This document shows, in pieces, positions 1 through 8,303 of a stretch of DNA of 64,000 bases. The stretch's first letter is position 1, and the number at the start of each line of letters is the position of its first letter. Source of the DNA: Alkalibacterium kapii (GTDB taxonomy: Bacteria; Bacillota; Bacilli; Lactobacillales; Carnobacteriaceae_A); NCBI RefSeq assembly GCF_007988865.1, contig NZ_BJUY01000003.1, forward strand, positions 79,681-143,680. Reading direction: 5' to 3'. The translations under genes were made by a program, and so were the position numbers. The notes under the pieces were generated by a model. It saw only the letters and a list, made by a program, of their open reading frames with translations. It was not told the DNA's origin and searched no databases.

Positions 1-598
1 TAAAACGATCCAATTCGAAACCATGTTCAAGTAAACTTTCAGATAATTTTATACTCGGCTGCGTATTGTTTGGGCCAGATGAGTATTTCAATTCACCAAT
101 AATAATTTCTCCACGTGACGATGTTCCAGCAGTTAATATGACCGCTTTTGATCTGTAAATAGCGCCCGTATTCGTGACAACACCTTTTATATCGCCGTCT
201 TCAACGATGATCTCTTCTACGATTCCTTGTTTCAGATCCAAATGTTTTGTTTTTTCAATCGTTTTTTTCATTTCGTTAGAATACATGTGTTTATCAGCTT
301 GAGCACGTAATGCTCTTACCGCAGGGCCTTTCGCAGTGTTTAGCATACGCATTTGAATATACGTTTTATCAATATTGCGGCCCATTTCTCCGCCTAAAGC
401 ATCGATTTCTCTGACTACGATACCTTTTGCCGGTCCGCCAAGTGAGGGATTACACGGCATATGCGCGATCATGTCCAGATTGATAGTTACTAAGAGAGTT
501 TCTGCTCCCATGCGCGCGGAGGCAAGTGCGGCTTCTGATCCGGCATGGCCTGCACCAACAACAATTACATCATAATAACCTGCTTCGTATGTTTGCAT
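1..598 (-). CDS. mnmG: MnmG (GidA), tRNA modification FAD protein, partial
   Basis: N-terminal part of MnmG, which with MnmE installs carboxymethylaminomethyl groups at U34 of certain tRNAs using FAD and a folate one-carbon unit. The product begins [20 protein letters not shown], giving the Rossmann GxGxxG FAD site within the first 20 residues. The family segments [10 protein letters not shown] and GTSSRGEII follow. About 199 of the usual 620-630 residues are present; the rest lies beyond the left window edge. The start is the ATG at 598, with GAAAGGAAAAA just upstream. mnmE lies upstream in the same direction, separated by about 230 bp. Confidence 0.97.
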   Translation of the reverse strand, partial: MQTYEAGYYDVIVVGAGHAGSEAALASARMGAETLLVTINLDMIAHMPCNPSLGGPAKGIVVREIDALGGEMGRNIDKTYIQMRMLNTAKGPAVRALRAQADKHMYSNEMKKTIEKTKHLDLKQGIVEEIIVEDGDIKGVVTNTGAIYRSKAVILTAGTSSRGEIIIGELKYSSGPNNTQPSIKLSESLLEHGFELDRF

Positions 599-710
599 AG
601 ATTTTTCCTTTCTAAACTAAGTTTTTTTAAAAGTTCTTTTTTCAAAGTCATTAAAGTTGTGCTGCTCTTTTTCAATGGAGTCCCGGGCTTGATTCGCTTT
701 TCTATTGTCT

Positions 711-822
711 AGTTTTTCAACCTTGACTACTCCTGAAAAAAGATAAATTAATCCATTGCGCAGTATGCTCATTAGGATATAATTTCCTATTTTTCAGCGG
801 AGTCATAACAGGTTGAAAAACT
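711..822. repeat. 12-bp inverted repeat between mnmE and mnmG
   Basis: AGTTTTTCAACC (711-722) and GGTTGAAAAACT (811-822) are perfect inverted copies about 88 bp apart. They start directly after the mnmE stop codon and occupy much of the mnmE-mnmG spacer. They could form a long-range stem in the mRNA; there is no adjacent U-tract. No ORF fits this spacer. Function unknown. Confidence 0.5.
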
Positions 823-825
823 TTT

Positions 826-2214
826 CTATTTCCCGAGGCAGAACTGGCTGAAGAGCTGGGTAATAAGTTCGTCCTGGACGCTGTCACCGGTGATTTCTCC
901 TAGAAGATCCCAGGCTCTGGTCATATCGATCTGTACGAGATCAACTGGCATGCCCATCTCGATCCCTTTGATAACTTCATCAAATGCATCAATCGTTTCG
1001 TTTAGTAAGGCGATGTGCCGGATGTTTGACACATAGGTGGCATCCTTTTCGCCAGTATTCCCTGCAAAAAATAATTCCGCAATTTTTGCTTCTAGTTCAA
1101 CCAAACCGGCTTCCGTGATGATCGACGTTTGAACAATACTGTCCAGAGCGACATACTCACTCAGTTCGTCAAGATCCAGTTTATTTTCAAGATCCATTTT
1201 ATTCAATATAATAATGCGGTGGTGACCCTCAGTTGCTTCAAGCAACTTTTTATCTTCTTCTGTCAGAGGTTCGCTCTGATTGAAAACCAAGAGCACCAGA
1301 TCAGCGTCGATCAAGGCTTTCCGGCTGCGTTCTACTCCAATACGCTCAACGATATCTTCTGTTTCTCGGATCCCGGCCGTATCGATCAGTCGCAATGGAA
1401 CGCCTTTAACGCTCACATACTCTTCGATCACATCTCGTGTTGTCCCGGCCACTTCTGTAACGATCGCTTTCTCTTCTTTGAGAAGAACATTCAGTAAACT
1501 GGATTTACCCACGTTTGGACGTCCGATAATCGCTGTAGCCAGGCCTTCGCGTAAAATTTTCCCCTGACCCGCCGTTTCAAGCAGTGCTTCGACCTGACCC
1601 TTGACCTCTTTGGCCTTTTCAACCAGTAATCTGGAAGTCATTTCTTCAACATCATCGTATTCGGGATAATCGATATTCACTTCTACTTGAGCCAATGTAT
1701 TCAAGATATCCTGACGTAGATTCTTGATCAGACGGCTCAGATTTCCGTCAAGCTGCGTCACTGCCAGATGCATGGCCTTATCTGTTTTAGCACGGATGAC
1801 ATCCATGACCGCCTCTGCTTGAGATAAATCGATTCGTCCATTCAAGAAAGCCCGTTTTGTGAACTCCCCTGGTTCTGCCAGGCGTGCGCCATTATGAAGG
1901 ACGGTTTCAAGTACCTTGTTGACTGAAACGATTCCGCCATGCGTGTTGATTTCCACGACATCTTCTCGTGTATAGGTTTTTGGTGCCCGCATCACGGTCA
2001 CCATGACTTCATCGATTTGGTTATCTGTCTTGGGATTCACTATGTGGCCATAATGAATCGTGTGTGTTTTCTGGTTGATCAGCTGTTTTTTCCCTGCTTT
2101 ATACACACGGTCAGCTATTTCCAGGGCTTCATCTCCGCTAATGCGCACAATACCGATTCCACCTTCACCAGGCGGCGTAGAGATTGCAGCAATCGTATCA
2201 AATTCTATAGCCAT
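826..2214 (-). CDS. mnmE: MnmE (TrmE) tRNA modification GTPase
   Basis: Partner of MnmG in U34 tRNA modification; a dimeric, K+-activated GTPase that binds a folate. The 462-residue product has the N-terminal folate-binding domain ([15 protein letters not shown] near residue 13), a helical domain, and an inserted G domain with P-loop GRPNVGKSS near residue 230, switch DTAGIRET and NKMD. It ends in FCLGK, carrying the conserved C-terminal Cys. I prefer the ATG at 2214, eight bases after GGAGG, to the in-frame TTG at 2217. A strong upstream promoter and structured leader (2326-2476) suggest regulated expression. In relatives mnmE usually follows jag directly; here it is 27 kb away. Confidence 0.98.
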   Translation of the reverse strand: MAIEFDTIAAISTPPGEGGIGIVRISGDEALEIADRVYKAGKKQLINQKTHTIHYGHIVNPKTDNQIDEVMVTVMRAPKTYTREDVVEINTHGGIVSVNKVLETVLHNGARLAEPGEFTKRAFLNGRIDLSQAEAVMDVIRAKTDKAMHLAVTQLDGNLSRLIKNLRQDILNTLAQVEVNIDYPEYDDVEEMTSRLLVEKAKEVKGQVEALLETAGQGKILREGLATAIIGRPNVGKSSLLNVLLKEEKAIVTEVAGTTRDVIEEYVSVKGVPLRLIDTAGIRETEDIVERIGVERSRKALIDADLVLLVFNQSEPLTEEDKKLLEATEGHHRIIILNKMDLENKLDLDELSEYVALDSIVQTSIITEAGLVELEAKIAELFFAGNTGEKDATYVSNIRHIALLNETIDAFDEVIKGIEMGMPVDLVQIDMTRAWDLLGEITGDSVQDELITQLFSQFCLGK

Positions 2215-2325
2215 CAAATGGACCTCCTGTTTTTTATTATGTTTGAGTTAATTTTATTCGATTTACTGTAAGGAATACTGTGAAACTGGCAACAGATGCC
2301 CAGTATCGAACTTATTTTTTTTCAC

Positions 2326-2440
2326 AAAAAAAAGTGCCTGGACCACTCCGAATTTAGTATAAACTACTACCTTGGGTGGAAAAGCACTTTCACTGCTCTA
2401 CCTCGATTTAAATGTATTTAAGTCATTTACTTGTATCAAT
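2326..2440 (-). ncRNA. structured leader RNA or small RNA upstream of mnmE, class unknown
   Basis: Read on the minus strand, a promoter is followed by about 115 nt that fold into a three-part structure. The outer stem is AAAGTGC (2384-2390) with GCACTTT (2331-2337). An inner stem pairs CCAC with GTGG, and a small hairpin TAGTA/TACTA caps it. The outer 3' arm runs into eight U residues (2326-2333), so the element ends like an intrinsic terminator about 110 nt before the mnmE start. It could be an attenuating leader or a free sRNA. I could not assign it to a known riboswitch class. Confidence 0.55.
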
Positions 2441-2447
2441 ACGTTAA

Positions 2448-2476
2448 ATAATATACGTAATTAACTGATTTGTCAA
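2448..2476 (-). promoter_or_regulatory. sigma-A promoter upstream of the mnmE leader
   Basis: On the minus strand TTGACA (2471-2476) is followed after exactly 17 bases by TATTAT (2448-2453), predicting a start near 2440. It lies downstream of the ABC-importer terminator, so it would drive the structured leader and mnmE. Confidence 0.75.
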
Positions 2477-2543
2477 CTTTTATACTTATTTATTATAAGT
2501 AAAATGTGAACATTCTTTTACAGCATCCATTTTACACTTGCTA

Positions 2544-2583
2544 TAAAAATACTGTTGAAGAGAATAGGCATCTTCAACAGTAT
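2544..2583 (-). terminator. terminator of the sugar ABC importer operon
   Basis: A 13-bp perfect stem (2549-2561 with 2571-2583) and a 9-nt loop, followed on the minus strand by UUUUUA. It lies about 25 bp after the last permease gene. Confidence 0.85.
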
Positions 2584-2605
2584 TGTCCATTAAGTAGAAA
2601 TTCAA

Positions 2606-3430
2606 TTAAGTCTTGATCGCACCTTTTGTCACTCCTTCAACAATGTAGCGCTGAATAAAGATATACAGCACAATGATCGGGACAATGGCTAGAACAAGGC
2701 CTGCGAGTGCCAGCTCCCACTGCACAGTATACTCGCCGAAAAAATAATACATGCGAAGTGGAATCGTCCGCATCCCTTCTTGGTTAATGACTAAGGACGG
2801 AAGTAAAAAGTCGTTCCATAGACGTATGGCATTCAAAATAATGACCGTGACCGTTGTTGGTTTCAATATTGGAAAAATCACTCGCCAGAAAATCTGAAAT
2901 GGTGTGCCTCCATCTAAATAGGCGGCTTCATCCAGAGAGACCGATATCGACCGCATCGCTCCGTAAAATAAAAAGATAGACATACTGGAAGCAAAACCCC
3001 AGTTCATGATGATCAAACCAAATCGGTTCAAAAAATCGATCTGTCCAAAGATAGAAACCAGTGGGATCATGACAGACTGGAAAGGAATCAGCATGGTCAG
3101 TGCACAGAAGAAATAAATCGCTGTACTGATTTTCGATTTATTACGCGCCAAGGCATAAGCTGCCATAGAAGAAAAAATTACAATGATTATAATGCTGGCC
3201 GTTGTGATGAAAAGAGAATTCATGAAACTTCTTCCATATTCCAGCCCTTCGTACGCTCTGGAATAATTCTCTGTGACAAAGTTTTCTGGAATCCATATCG
3301 TGTTGGTGAATATCTCCGCCCGGCTTTTTAAAGAACCAAAAAATATGATGAAGAAAGGATAGATCCAAGTTACGGATACCAATATGCCAAGCGCGATCAC
3401 CAGCCATTTATGTGTTTTTTCTCGTGTCAT
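2606..3430 (-). CDS. carbohydrate ABC importer permease, MalG/CUT1 type
   Basis: Inner-membrane permease (274 residues) of a CUT1 sugar importer. It has six hydrophobic segments and the cytoplasmic EAA loop (DEAAYLDGGTPFQIFWRVIF, near residue 165) that contacts the ATPase. It is the last of three genes (binding protein, MalF-like, MalG-like), and its ATG overlaps the stop of the preceding permease at 3430. No ATPase gene is present nearby, so it probably uses a shared MsmK-type ATPase encoded elsewhere (inference). Its neighbour treR makes trehalose or another alpha-glucoside a plausible substrate, but the sequence alone does not settle it. Confidence 0.92.
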   Translation of the reverse strand: MTREKTHKWLVIALGILVSVTWIYPFFIIFFGSLKSRAEIFTNTIWIPENFVTENYSRAYEGLEYGRSFMNSLFITTASIIIIVIFSSMAAYALARNKSKISTAIYFFCALTMLIPFQSVMIPLVSIFGQIDFLNRFGLIIMNWGFASSMSIFLFYGAMRSISVSLDEAAYLDGGTPFQIFWRVIFPILKPTTVTVIILNAIRLWNDFLLPSLVINQEGMRTIPLRMYYFFGEYTVQWELALAGLVLAIVPIIVLYIFIQRYIVEGVTKGAIKT

Positions 3431-4296
3431 TATAAATCGACCTCTTTTCTACGTGTTAAGAAAACCTGGGTCAAGGAAATCACCGCAACGATGAGAAAAA
3501 AGACGATGGCTTTAGATTGGGCATAGCCTTGGCGATATTGAAAGAACGCTGTGTTGTAAATATTCATAGCGATCATTTCAGTTGAGCCATACGGTGCACC
3601 ATTAGTTAAGGCTAAATTCATATCGTATATTTTAAATGCATTGGCTAAAGTTAAAAATAAGCTTACAGTAAAAGCCGGGGCAAGCATCGAGAACTTTATC
3701 TTCCAGAACGCCTGCCATTTATTTGCCCCATCAATTTGGCCCGCTTCTATTAATTCACTAGGAATATTAGCTAAAAAAGAAATATAGATGATCATGATGT
3801 ATCCGCTCATCTGCCATAAAAACACAATAACCAAGCCCCAAAACCCGGTCGTCGTATCAGCCAGCCAGGCATTGAAGAAAGATAAGCCCGTAGCATTTGC
3901 AATACCGGCAAATGCCCGGACGAAAATAAACTGCCAGATAAAGCCCAAAATGATTCCTCCAATCAAATTGGGCATAAAGAAAATCGTCCTGAAAAACACA
4001 CTCACTTTACCCATCTTTTGTGTCACAAGTAATGCTAATCCAAGTCCGATGACATTGATCAGCACTACAGCAACAACAGCAAAAAGGATAGTGAACCGTA
4101 AACTATATAGAAACTGTTTATCGGATAAAAGGTTTTTGTAATTACTTAATCCTACAAATACAGCATTGTATCCATCTGAATTTGTCAGTGACGTGCCTAT
4201 TCCTAAAATAAGTGGCAGAACAATAACGAAAAATATGGCTAGCAGAGAGGGGATAATGAAAGCCCAATAGTACAGGTTTTTCTTTTTTCCCTTCAT
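3430..4296 (-). CDS. carbohydrate ABC importer permease, MalF/CUT1 type
   Basis: First permease (288 residues) of the CUT1 importer. It starts MKGKKKNLYYWAFIIPSLL with a basic N-terminus and then six membrane segments. The EAA-type loop SELIEAGQIDGANKWQAFWK lies near residue 180. It is short for MalF, lacking the large periplasmic loop of the enterobacterial protein, which is normal in Gram-positives. Translationally coupled to the MalG-like gene (overlap at 3430) and 6 bp downstream of the binding-protein gene. Confidence 0.92.
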   Translation of the reverse strand: MKGKKKNLYYWAFIIPSLLAIFFVIVLPLILGIGTSLTNSDGYNAVFVGLSNYKNLLSDKQFLYSLRFTILFAVVAVVLINVIGLGLALLVTQKMGKVSVFFRTIFFMPNLIGGIILGFIWQFIFVRAFAGIANATGLSFFNAWLADTTTGFWGLVIVFLWQMSGYIMIIYISFLANIPSELIEAGQIDGANKWQAFWKIKFSMLAPAFTVSLFLTLANAFKIYDMNLALTNGAPYGSTEMIAMNIYNTAFFQYRQGYAQSKAIVFFLIVAVISLTQVFLTRRKEVDL

Positions 4297-4302
4297 AGTC
4301 GA

Positions 4303-5610
4303 TTACCTCATTTCTGAAAAGGCCTGAGATGTATTCTCTTCAAACGCCTCCCAAGATTGTTCGCCATCTAAATAGCTCTGGAACTCTGGATACAGCACTT
4401 GCTGGAACCAGCCACTAGGGTACTGATTATGAACCATTGCCGCTGTTTCGCCGGCAAGCAAAGCCTCATACAACTGTCGGGATACCGGGTCAGAAATATC
4501 TGCTGGATCATATCCTTCCTGAGCAGGGATAAAGGCCAGATCGCCTAGTATCATTTCCTGTCCTTCGTCAGAAAGATACATCCAGTCAATAAAGCTCTTG
4601 GCTTCTTCAACTACAGCATCGTCATGGTTCCCGTTGATACCGATATACCAGGGAGAACCGGCTGGAATTCTTCCTTCCGTATCGCTTTCACCATAAACAG
4701 GCAGAATACCGAGTTTTTCCTGAGCAAAATCAGGATCGATTTCATTTAATGTCGGAACGATCCAGACACCCTGGTGCACCATTGCCACTTGGTCGTTGAC
4801 AAACAGTTCCTCAACAGAACGGCTGTAATCCACAGTTAAAATCGGTTGAACATTGTACTCATTGATCAAATCAGTGTATTTTTTCATCTGATCGCCGTAT
4901 TCCCATGTCAGTTCCTCTGCGTTATAGGCATCCAATATACTGTGATTAAATTCCGGACTGGTGAAATTAGCTGAAAACTGATTGGCGATGTAATTTTCGC
5001 CACCACTAAAACCAAAGACTTGTTCAATACCCAGCTTATCTTTTTGACTGTCAAGTGTTTCAACGGCTGAGACAAAATCATCATAGGATTCGATCGAATC
5101 AGGATCGATGCCTGCCTGTTCAAAGATATCTTTATTATACATCCATCCGAATCCTTCAATATTCAGAGGAATGCCAAGCTGAGTACCGTCGATTGTGCCA
5201 CCTTCAAGCAGTCCATCGATAACAGTATCGGCAACGTCCATTTCTGATACATCGATCAATGCATCACTGTAACGTTCGATTTCCGGGAGACCGTTAAGCA
5301 TCATGAGCGCCGGTTCATCACCAGAAGAAAAACGGGCCTGAAGACCAGCAGATCCTTCGCCACTTCCGATTGTAGTAATAGTGATTTCGGCATTGTTATC
5401 AGACTGCGCACTATACATTTCTGCGAGTTCTTCTAATTGTGCAGTGATTTCGGGTTTCTGGTTGAAGAAGTCGACCGTTACAGCTTCTCCACTTGACCCC
5501 TCATTCTGATCACTGTCCGTAGTGGAGGAGCCACCCTCGTTACCTCCTGTACCACAGGCCGTTAGTATCACAGGTACAGTGAGTAAAGAAAACAACAATG
5601 ATTTTTTCAT
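4303..5610 (-). CDS. sugar-binding lipoprotein of the ABC importer
   Basis: Extracellular solute-binding protein, family 1 (MalE-like), 435 residues. The signal peptide MKKSLLFSLLTVPVILTACG contains the lipobox LTAC with the lipidated Cys at about residue 19. A Gly/Ser/Glu-rich linker follows, then the two-lobe binding domain with the typical MYNKDIFEQAG segment. AAAGGAG lies upstream of the ATG. It heads an operon with the two permeases and is divergent from treR, which suggests trehalose or a related alpha-glucoside as ligand; that is inference from context. Confidence 0.92.
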   Translation of the reverse strand: MKKSLLFSLLTVPVILTACGTGGNEGGSSTTDSDQNEGSSGEAVTVDFFNQKPEITAQLEELAEMYSAQSDNNAEITITTIGSGEGSAGLQARFSSGDEPALMMLNGLPEIERYSDALIDVSEMDVADTVIDGLLEGGTIDGTQLGIPLNIEGFGWMYNKDIFEQAGIDPDSIESYDDFVSAVETLDSQKDKLGIEQVFGFSGGENYIANQFSANFTSPEFNHSILDAYNAEELTWEYGDQMKKYTDLINEYNVQPILTVDYSRSVEELFVNDQVAMVHQGVWIVPTLNEIDPDFAQEKLGILPVYGESDTEGRIPAGSPWYIGINGNHDDAVVEEAKSFIDWMYLSDEGQEMILGDLAFIPAQEGYDPADISDPVSRQLYEALLAGETAAMVHNQYPSGWFQQVLYPEFQSYLDGEQSWEAFEENTSQAFSEMR

Positions 5611-5742
5611 TTTGCATTCTCCTTTTTTATGTAATCCCTTTCTTATTAAGAATATAATAGCATATTATACATAGATTACGGAAATTTAACGCTTTATTTA
5701 CATTCATATGATGCTGAAGCCTGTCCAGATTATGTATTCTTA

Positions 5743-5770
5743 TTGACTCGTTTTCAGTTTCTACTATATA
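5743..5770 (+). promoter_or_regulatory. candidate treR promoter
   Basis: TTGACT (5743-5748) and TATATA (5765-5770) with a 16-bp spacer, in the gap between the divergent importer operon and treR. The predicted 5' leader is about 130 nt. No copy of the TreR palindrome found at treP is visible in this gap. Confidence 0.45.
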
Positions 5771-5905
5771 AACAGCTCTTTAAAATCGATTTAAATTATT
5801 TTTTTTATAAATAATTGTTAATAATCAGATGTGCAGTTGAGAAGCCGACGTTTTTCTTATAAAATAGAGTGTGGTGAAATCAATGATGATACGGGGGAAG
5901 CCTTA

Positions 5906-6646
5906 ATGAGTAGATTCCAACAAATATTTTTAGATATCGAATCAGATATTCTGAACCAGACGTATAAAGCTGGAGAGCTTCTGCCCAGTGAAAATAAGCT
6001 GTCAAAAAAATATAATGTTTCGCGTGAAACAATTCGGAAAGCCCTCAATTTACTGCTGGATAGTGGATATATACAAAAAAAGCAGGGTAAAGGTTCGATT
6101 GTTTTAGATATTAAGCGTTTCGAATTTCCTATTTCTGGTCTGACCAGTTATAAAGAGCTGGAAGAGGCCCAAAATATCAATAGCGAAACGTTACTTATCA
6201 AAAATCAAGTTGAGTTGCTGCCTGAGCATATTGCTTCTTTGCTGAAAGTTACAAGTAATACCAAAGTACACGCTGTGATTCGCGGGCGGAAAGTGGACGG
6301 AGAGGCGGTTATTTTGGATAAAGATTATCTGCTGACTTCAGTTATTCCAGAACTTCCGGACGCTGAGGCTAAGAAATCCTTATATAACTATATCGAAAAT
6401 AAATTGGGACTCACTATCAGCTATGCTAGAAAAGAGTTTGTAGTGGAACCAGCCACACAAGAAGACCGCGACTTGATGACGTTGCATGGAGATACCCATG
6501 TTGTGGTAACGCGCAGTGAAGTTCATCTGGAAGATACAACTTTGTTCCAATATACAGAATCGAGACACCGTTTGGATAAGTTTCGTTTTACTGAATTTGC
6601 GCGCCGTCGTCCGCCGATGGATACAAATTCAACGTCTTTGATTTAA
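5906..6646 (+). CDS. treR: TreR, GntR-family trehalose operon repressor
   Basis: Transcription factor of 246 residues with an N-terminal winged HTH (LPSENKLSKKYNVSRETIRK, residues about 27-46) and a C-terminal UTRA effector domain. It ends with the segment DKFRFTEFARRRP, which resembles known TreR proteins (from memory). TreR normally senses trehalose-6-phosphate and represses the trehalose PTS and hydrolase genes. I chose the ATG at 5906 after GGGGGAAG; the ORF is open 25 codons further upstream but lacks an RBS there. It lies about 6 kb from treC-treP and divergent from the sugar importer, so it may control both. The TreR-like palindrome at 15817-15834 is its probable operator. Confidence 0.87.
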   Translation: MSRFQQIFLDIESDILNQTYKAGELLPSENKLSKKYNVSRETIRKALNLLLDSGYIQKKQGKGSIVLDIKRFEFPISGLTSYKELEEAQNINSETLLIKNQVELLPEHIASLLKVTSNTKVHAVIRGRKVDGEAVILDKDYLLTSVIPELPDAEAKKSLYNYIENKLGLTISYARKEFVVEPATQEDRDLMTLHGDTHVVVTRSEVHLEDTTLFQYTESRHRLDKFRFTEFARRRPPMDTNSTSLI

Positions 6647-6749
6647 ATCACACTTGCGTCGATAAAAAAGTGGAACAGGTGCTCCGTCTTTTATATTTAC
6701 CTTATTTTTTTAATCAGTCGAAGTAAACTTTGTTTTCTATTTAAAGAGG

Positions 6750-6784
6750 AAAAGAGGAGATCTCTGGCTGAGGTCTCCTCTTTT
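6750..6784. terminator. bidirectional terminator between treR and the TetR gene
   Basis: AAAAGAGGAGA (6750-6760) pairs perfectly with TCTCCTCTTTT (6774-6784) around a 13-nt loop. T-rich flanks on both strands suit two converging genes. Confidence 0.85.
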
Positions 6785-6809
6785 AACATTATTAACTAAC
6801 TATTCGATA

Positions 6810-7370
6810 CTAGTTATTTTTCAACATAACTATGAGCTGGTTGACATAGTGCTCTATCTTTTCACTATCCTTTTCAGGAAAGTATAAGAATGAGATAATA
6901 CTCCCTATCAGCATGCGTAAAGTTAACTCTTTGTTTTCTATCTTTATTCCGGCTTCTTCTGCGGCACTTTCTAATAAAGAATGCGTTCTTTCTATATAAT
7001 CAAATGGAATGATTGCCGGATTTATTTTTCTTTCTCTCAAAATCAACGTGATCATTTTATGGTTCTTGGAAATAAACAGGATACGATTTTTTATAATATG
7101 TTTCAATTTTATCGTAGGGTCAAAACTTTCCTCTTGTATATTTTCTTCAATTTCTTCTAAACTTTCTGAAAGTACCGGTTCAATGACAGCTCTGAATAAT
7201 TCTTCTTTTGAAGAAAAATAGCGATATAAGGTGACCTCGGATATCCCGGCTGCTTTAGCAATACTCGCCGTTGTCGTTGTATGGTAACTGGCTTCTAAAA
7301 ACCGCTCCATTGCTGCATTAATGATATGATTTCGACGATTTTCTTTAGTCATTCTTTTCTTTTTGTCCAT
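6810..7370 (-). CDS. TetR/AcrR-family transcriptional regulator
   Basis: Regulator of 186 residues. The N-terminal HTH covers about residues 11-55, with IAKAAGISEVTLYRYFSSKEEL as the recognition region; the ligand-binding half is generic. I chose the ATG at 7370, seven bases after GGAG; an ORF start nine codons earlier lacks an RBS. It is convergent with treR and lies downstream of dps on the same strand, separated from dps by a terminator. Target genes and ligand cannot be read from the sequence. Confidence 0.85.
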   Translation of the reverse strand: MDKKKRMTKENRRNHIINAAMERFLEASYHTTTTASIAKAAGISEVTLYRYFSSKEELFRAVIEPVLSESLEEIEENIQEESFDPTIKLKHIIKNRILFISKNHKMITLILRERKINPAIIPFDYIERTHSLLESAAEEAGIKIENKELTLRMLIGSIISFLYFPEKDSEKIEHYVNQLIVMLKNN

Positions 7371-7419
7371 TTTTATGCTCCTAAACTTGCTAGTCATTGA
7401 ATCGCGTAAATAGTTATAA

Positions 7420-7452
7420 AAAAAGAAGCTAGTTGAATACTAGCTTCTTTTT
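7420..7452 (-). terminator. terminator of dps
   Basis: AAAAAGAAGCTAG and CTAGCTTCTTTTT form a 13-bp perfect stem with a 7-nt loop just downstream of dps; the minus-strand transcript ends in a run of U. Confidence 0.85.
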
Positions 7453-7486
7453 CAGCTTCTCAAATCAATATGAAGCTTAACTTTGA

Positions 7487-7963
7487 TTAAGCATCATTTT
7501 TAGGTGCTTTGCCTAATTCAGCTTGCATCATCCAGATATTTAATTCTAAATCACCTTTAGCATCAATGAAAATATCTTCTGTTACTTCGTCGCCTTCTTT
7601 TTGGGCTGCTTCAATACCTTTTGAATATTCAGCAACTAACGTACGGAAAATACTGACTAATCGCTCAAGATGTTCATCAATTGATTTGTCCCATTTGCCC
7701 GGAACACTTTCAATGTTTGACTTCTCAGCGAATTCTTCCAATGTTGAAACAGGTGAGCCGTCTATAATGATCAATCTTTCGGCGACTTCATCCAATTGTT
7801 CTTCAATGGCGTCACGGTATTCATCCATTAATTCGTGGTAATTTTTGAAGTCTTTTCCACGTAAATACCAGTGAATTTGGTGGATAGCTGCTGAAGCTTG
7901 TGATAGGTCTGCGGTCAACTGATTGAGAACTTTCTTTGTCTCTTCGTATTTCATTTTTGACAT
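7487..7963 (-). CDS. dps: Dps-family ferritin-like DNA protection protein
   Basis: Cytoplasmic mini-ferritin of 158 residues that oxidises and stores iron and limits hydroxyl-radical damage. The family's intersubunit ferroxidase residues are all present at the numbering I recall for Listeria Dps: H31, H43, D47, D58 and E62. The core motif QIHWYLRGKDF is intact. AGGAGG precedes the ATG. It is monocistronic, with its own terminator at 7420-7452. The 340 bp upstream contain a degenerate duplication and two long inverted repeats, suggesting a complex promoter, possibly under peroxide or iron control (inference). Confidence 0.95.
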   Translation of the reverse strand: MSKMKYEETKKVLNQLTADLSQASAAIHQIHWYLRGKDFKNYHELMDEYRDAIEEQLDEVAERLIIIDGSPVSTLEEFAEKSNIESVPGKWDKSIDEHLERLVSIFRTLVAEYSKGIEAAQKEGDEVTEDIFIDAKGDLELNIWMMQAELGKAPKNDA

Positions 7964-7980
7964 CCTCCTATAATGTTAGT

Positions 7981-8201
7981 GTTTACTTACTTAATCCATA
8001 TTCACTATACTGGAAGCCCTTCTTTTTTTCAAGTAGAAGGCCTTATTAATCGAATATTCTTTGCTTGTTCTTATTTCGCTTATTCGATTAACTTATTATG
8101 ATATGTTATTAAGTGATTACTTACATATCATAAGTATACTTTATCAGAAGCAATAGATTCTTTCAAGTATAAGGCTCTATAATTCGAATTCTTTTGAGCT
8201 A
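7981..8201. repeat. duplicated upstream region of dps with two inverted repeats
   Basis: Two diverged copies of about 85 bp (near 7981-8070 and 8115-8201) share TTACTTAC, a TTTCAAGTA-AAGG core and an ATTCGAAT-like end. Nested in the area are two perfect 11-bp inverted repeats: TTAATCGAATA (8046-8056) with TATTCGATTAA (8081-8091), and TTATGATATGT (8096-8106) with ACATATCATAA (8123-8133). This gap of 340 bp holds no plausible gene and probably carries the dps promoter on the minus strand. Confidence 0.55.
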
Positions 8202-8303
8202 AGGATGATTTATTTATTTTTGAGTCCCCTCCTCTTTGCCTATCATCTTTATTTATTATTCTATTTATATTTTTAACTTGCTTACTTCCTAAGATTTAAA
8301 ACA

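Noticed and set aside
1939..2271. ORFs opposite mnmE, gyrB, glpK-like and other genes
   Set aside because: They are antisense shadows of well-supported genes with no RBS or recognisable product.
2360..2400. T-box-like GGGTGGAA on the plus strand
   Set aside because: Only part of the T-box core matches, no plus-strand gene follows, and the promoter and U-tract indicate minus-strand transcription.
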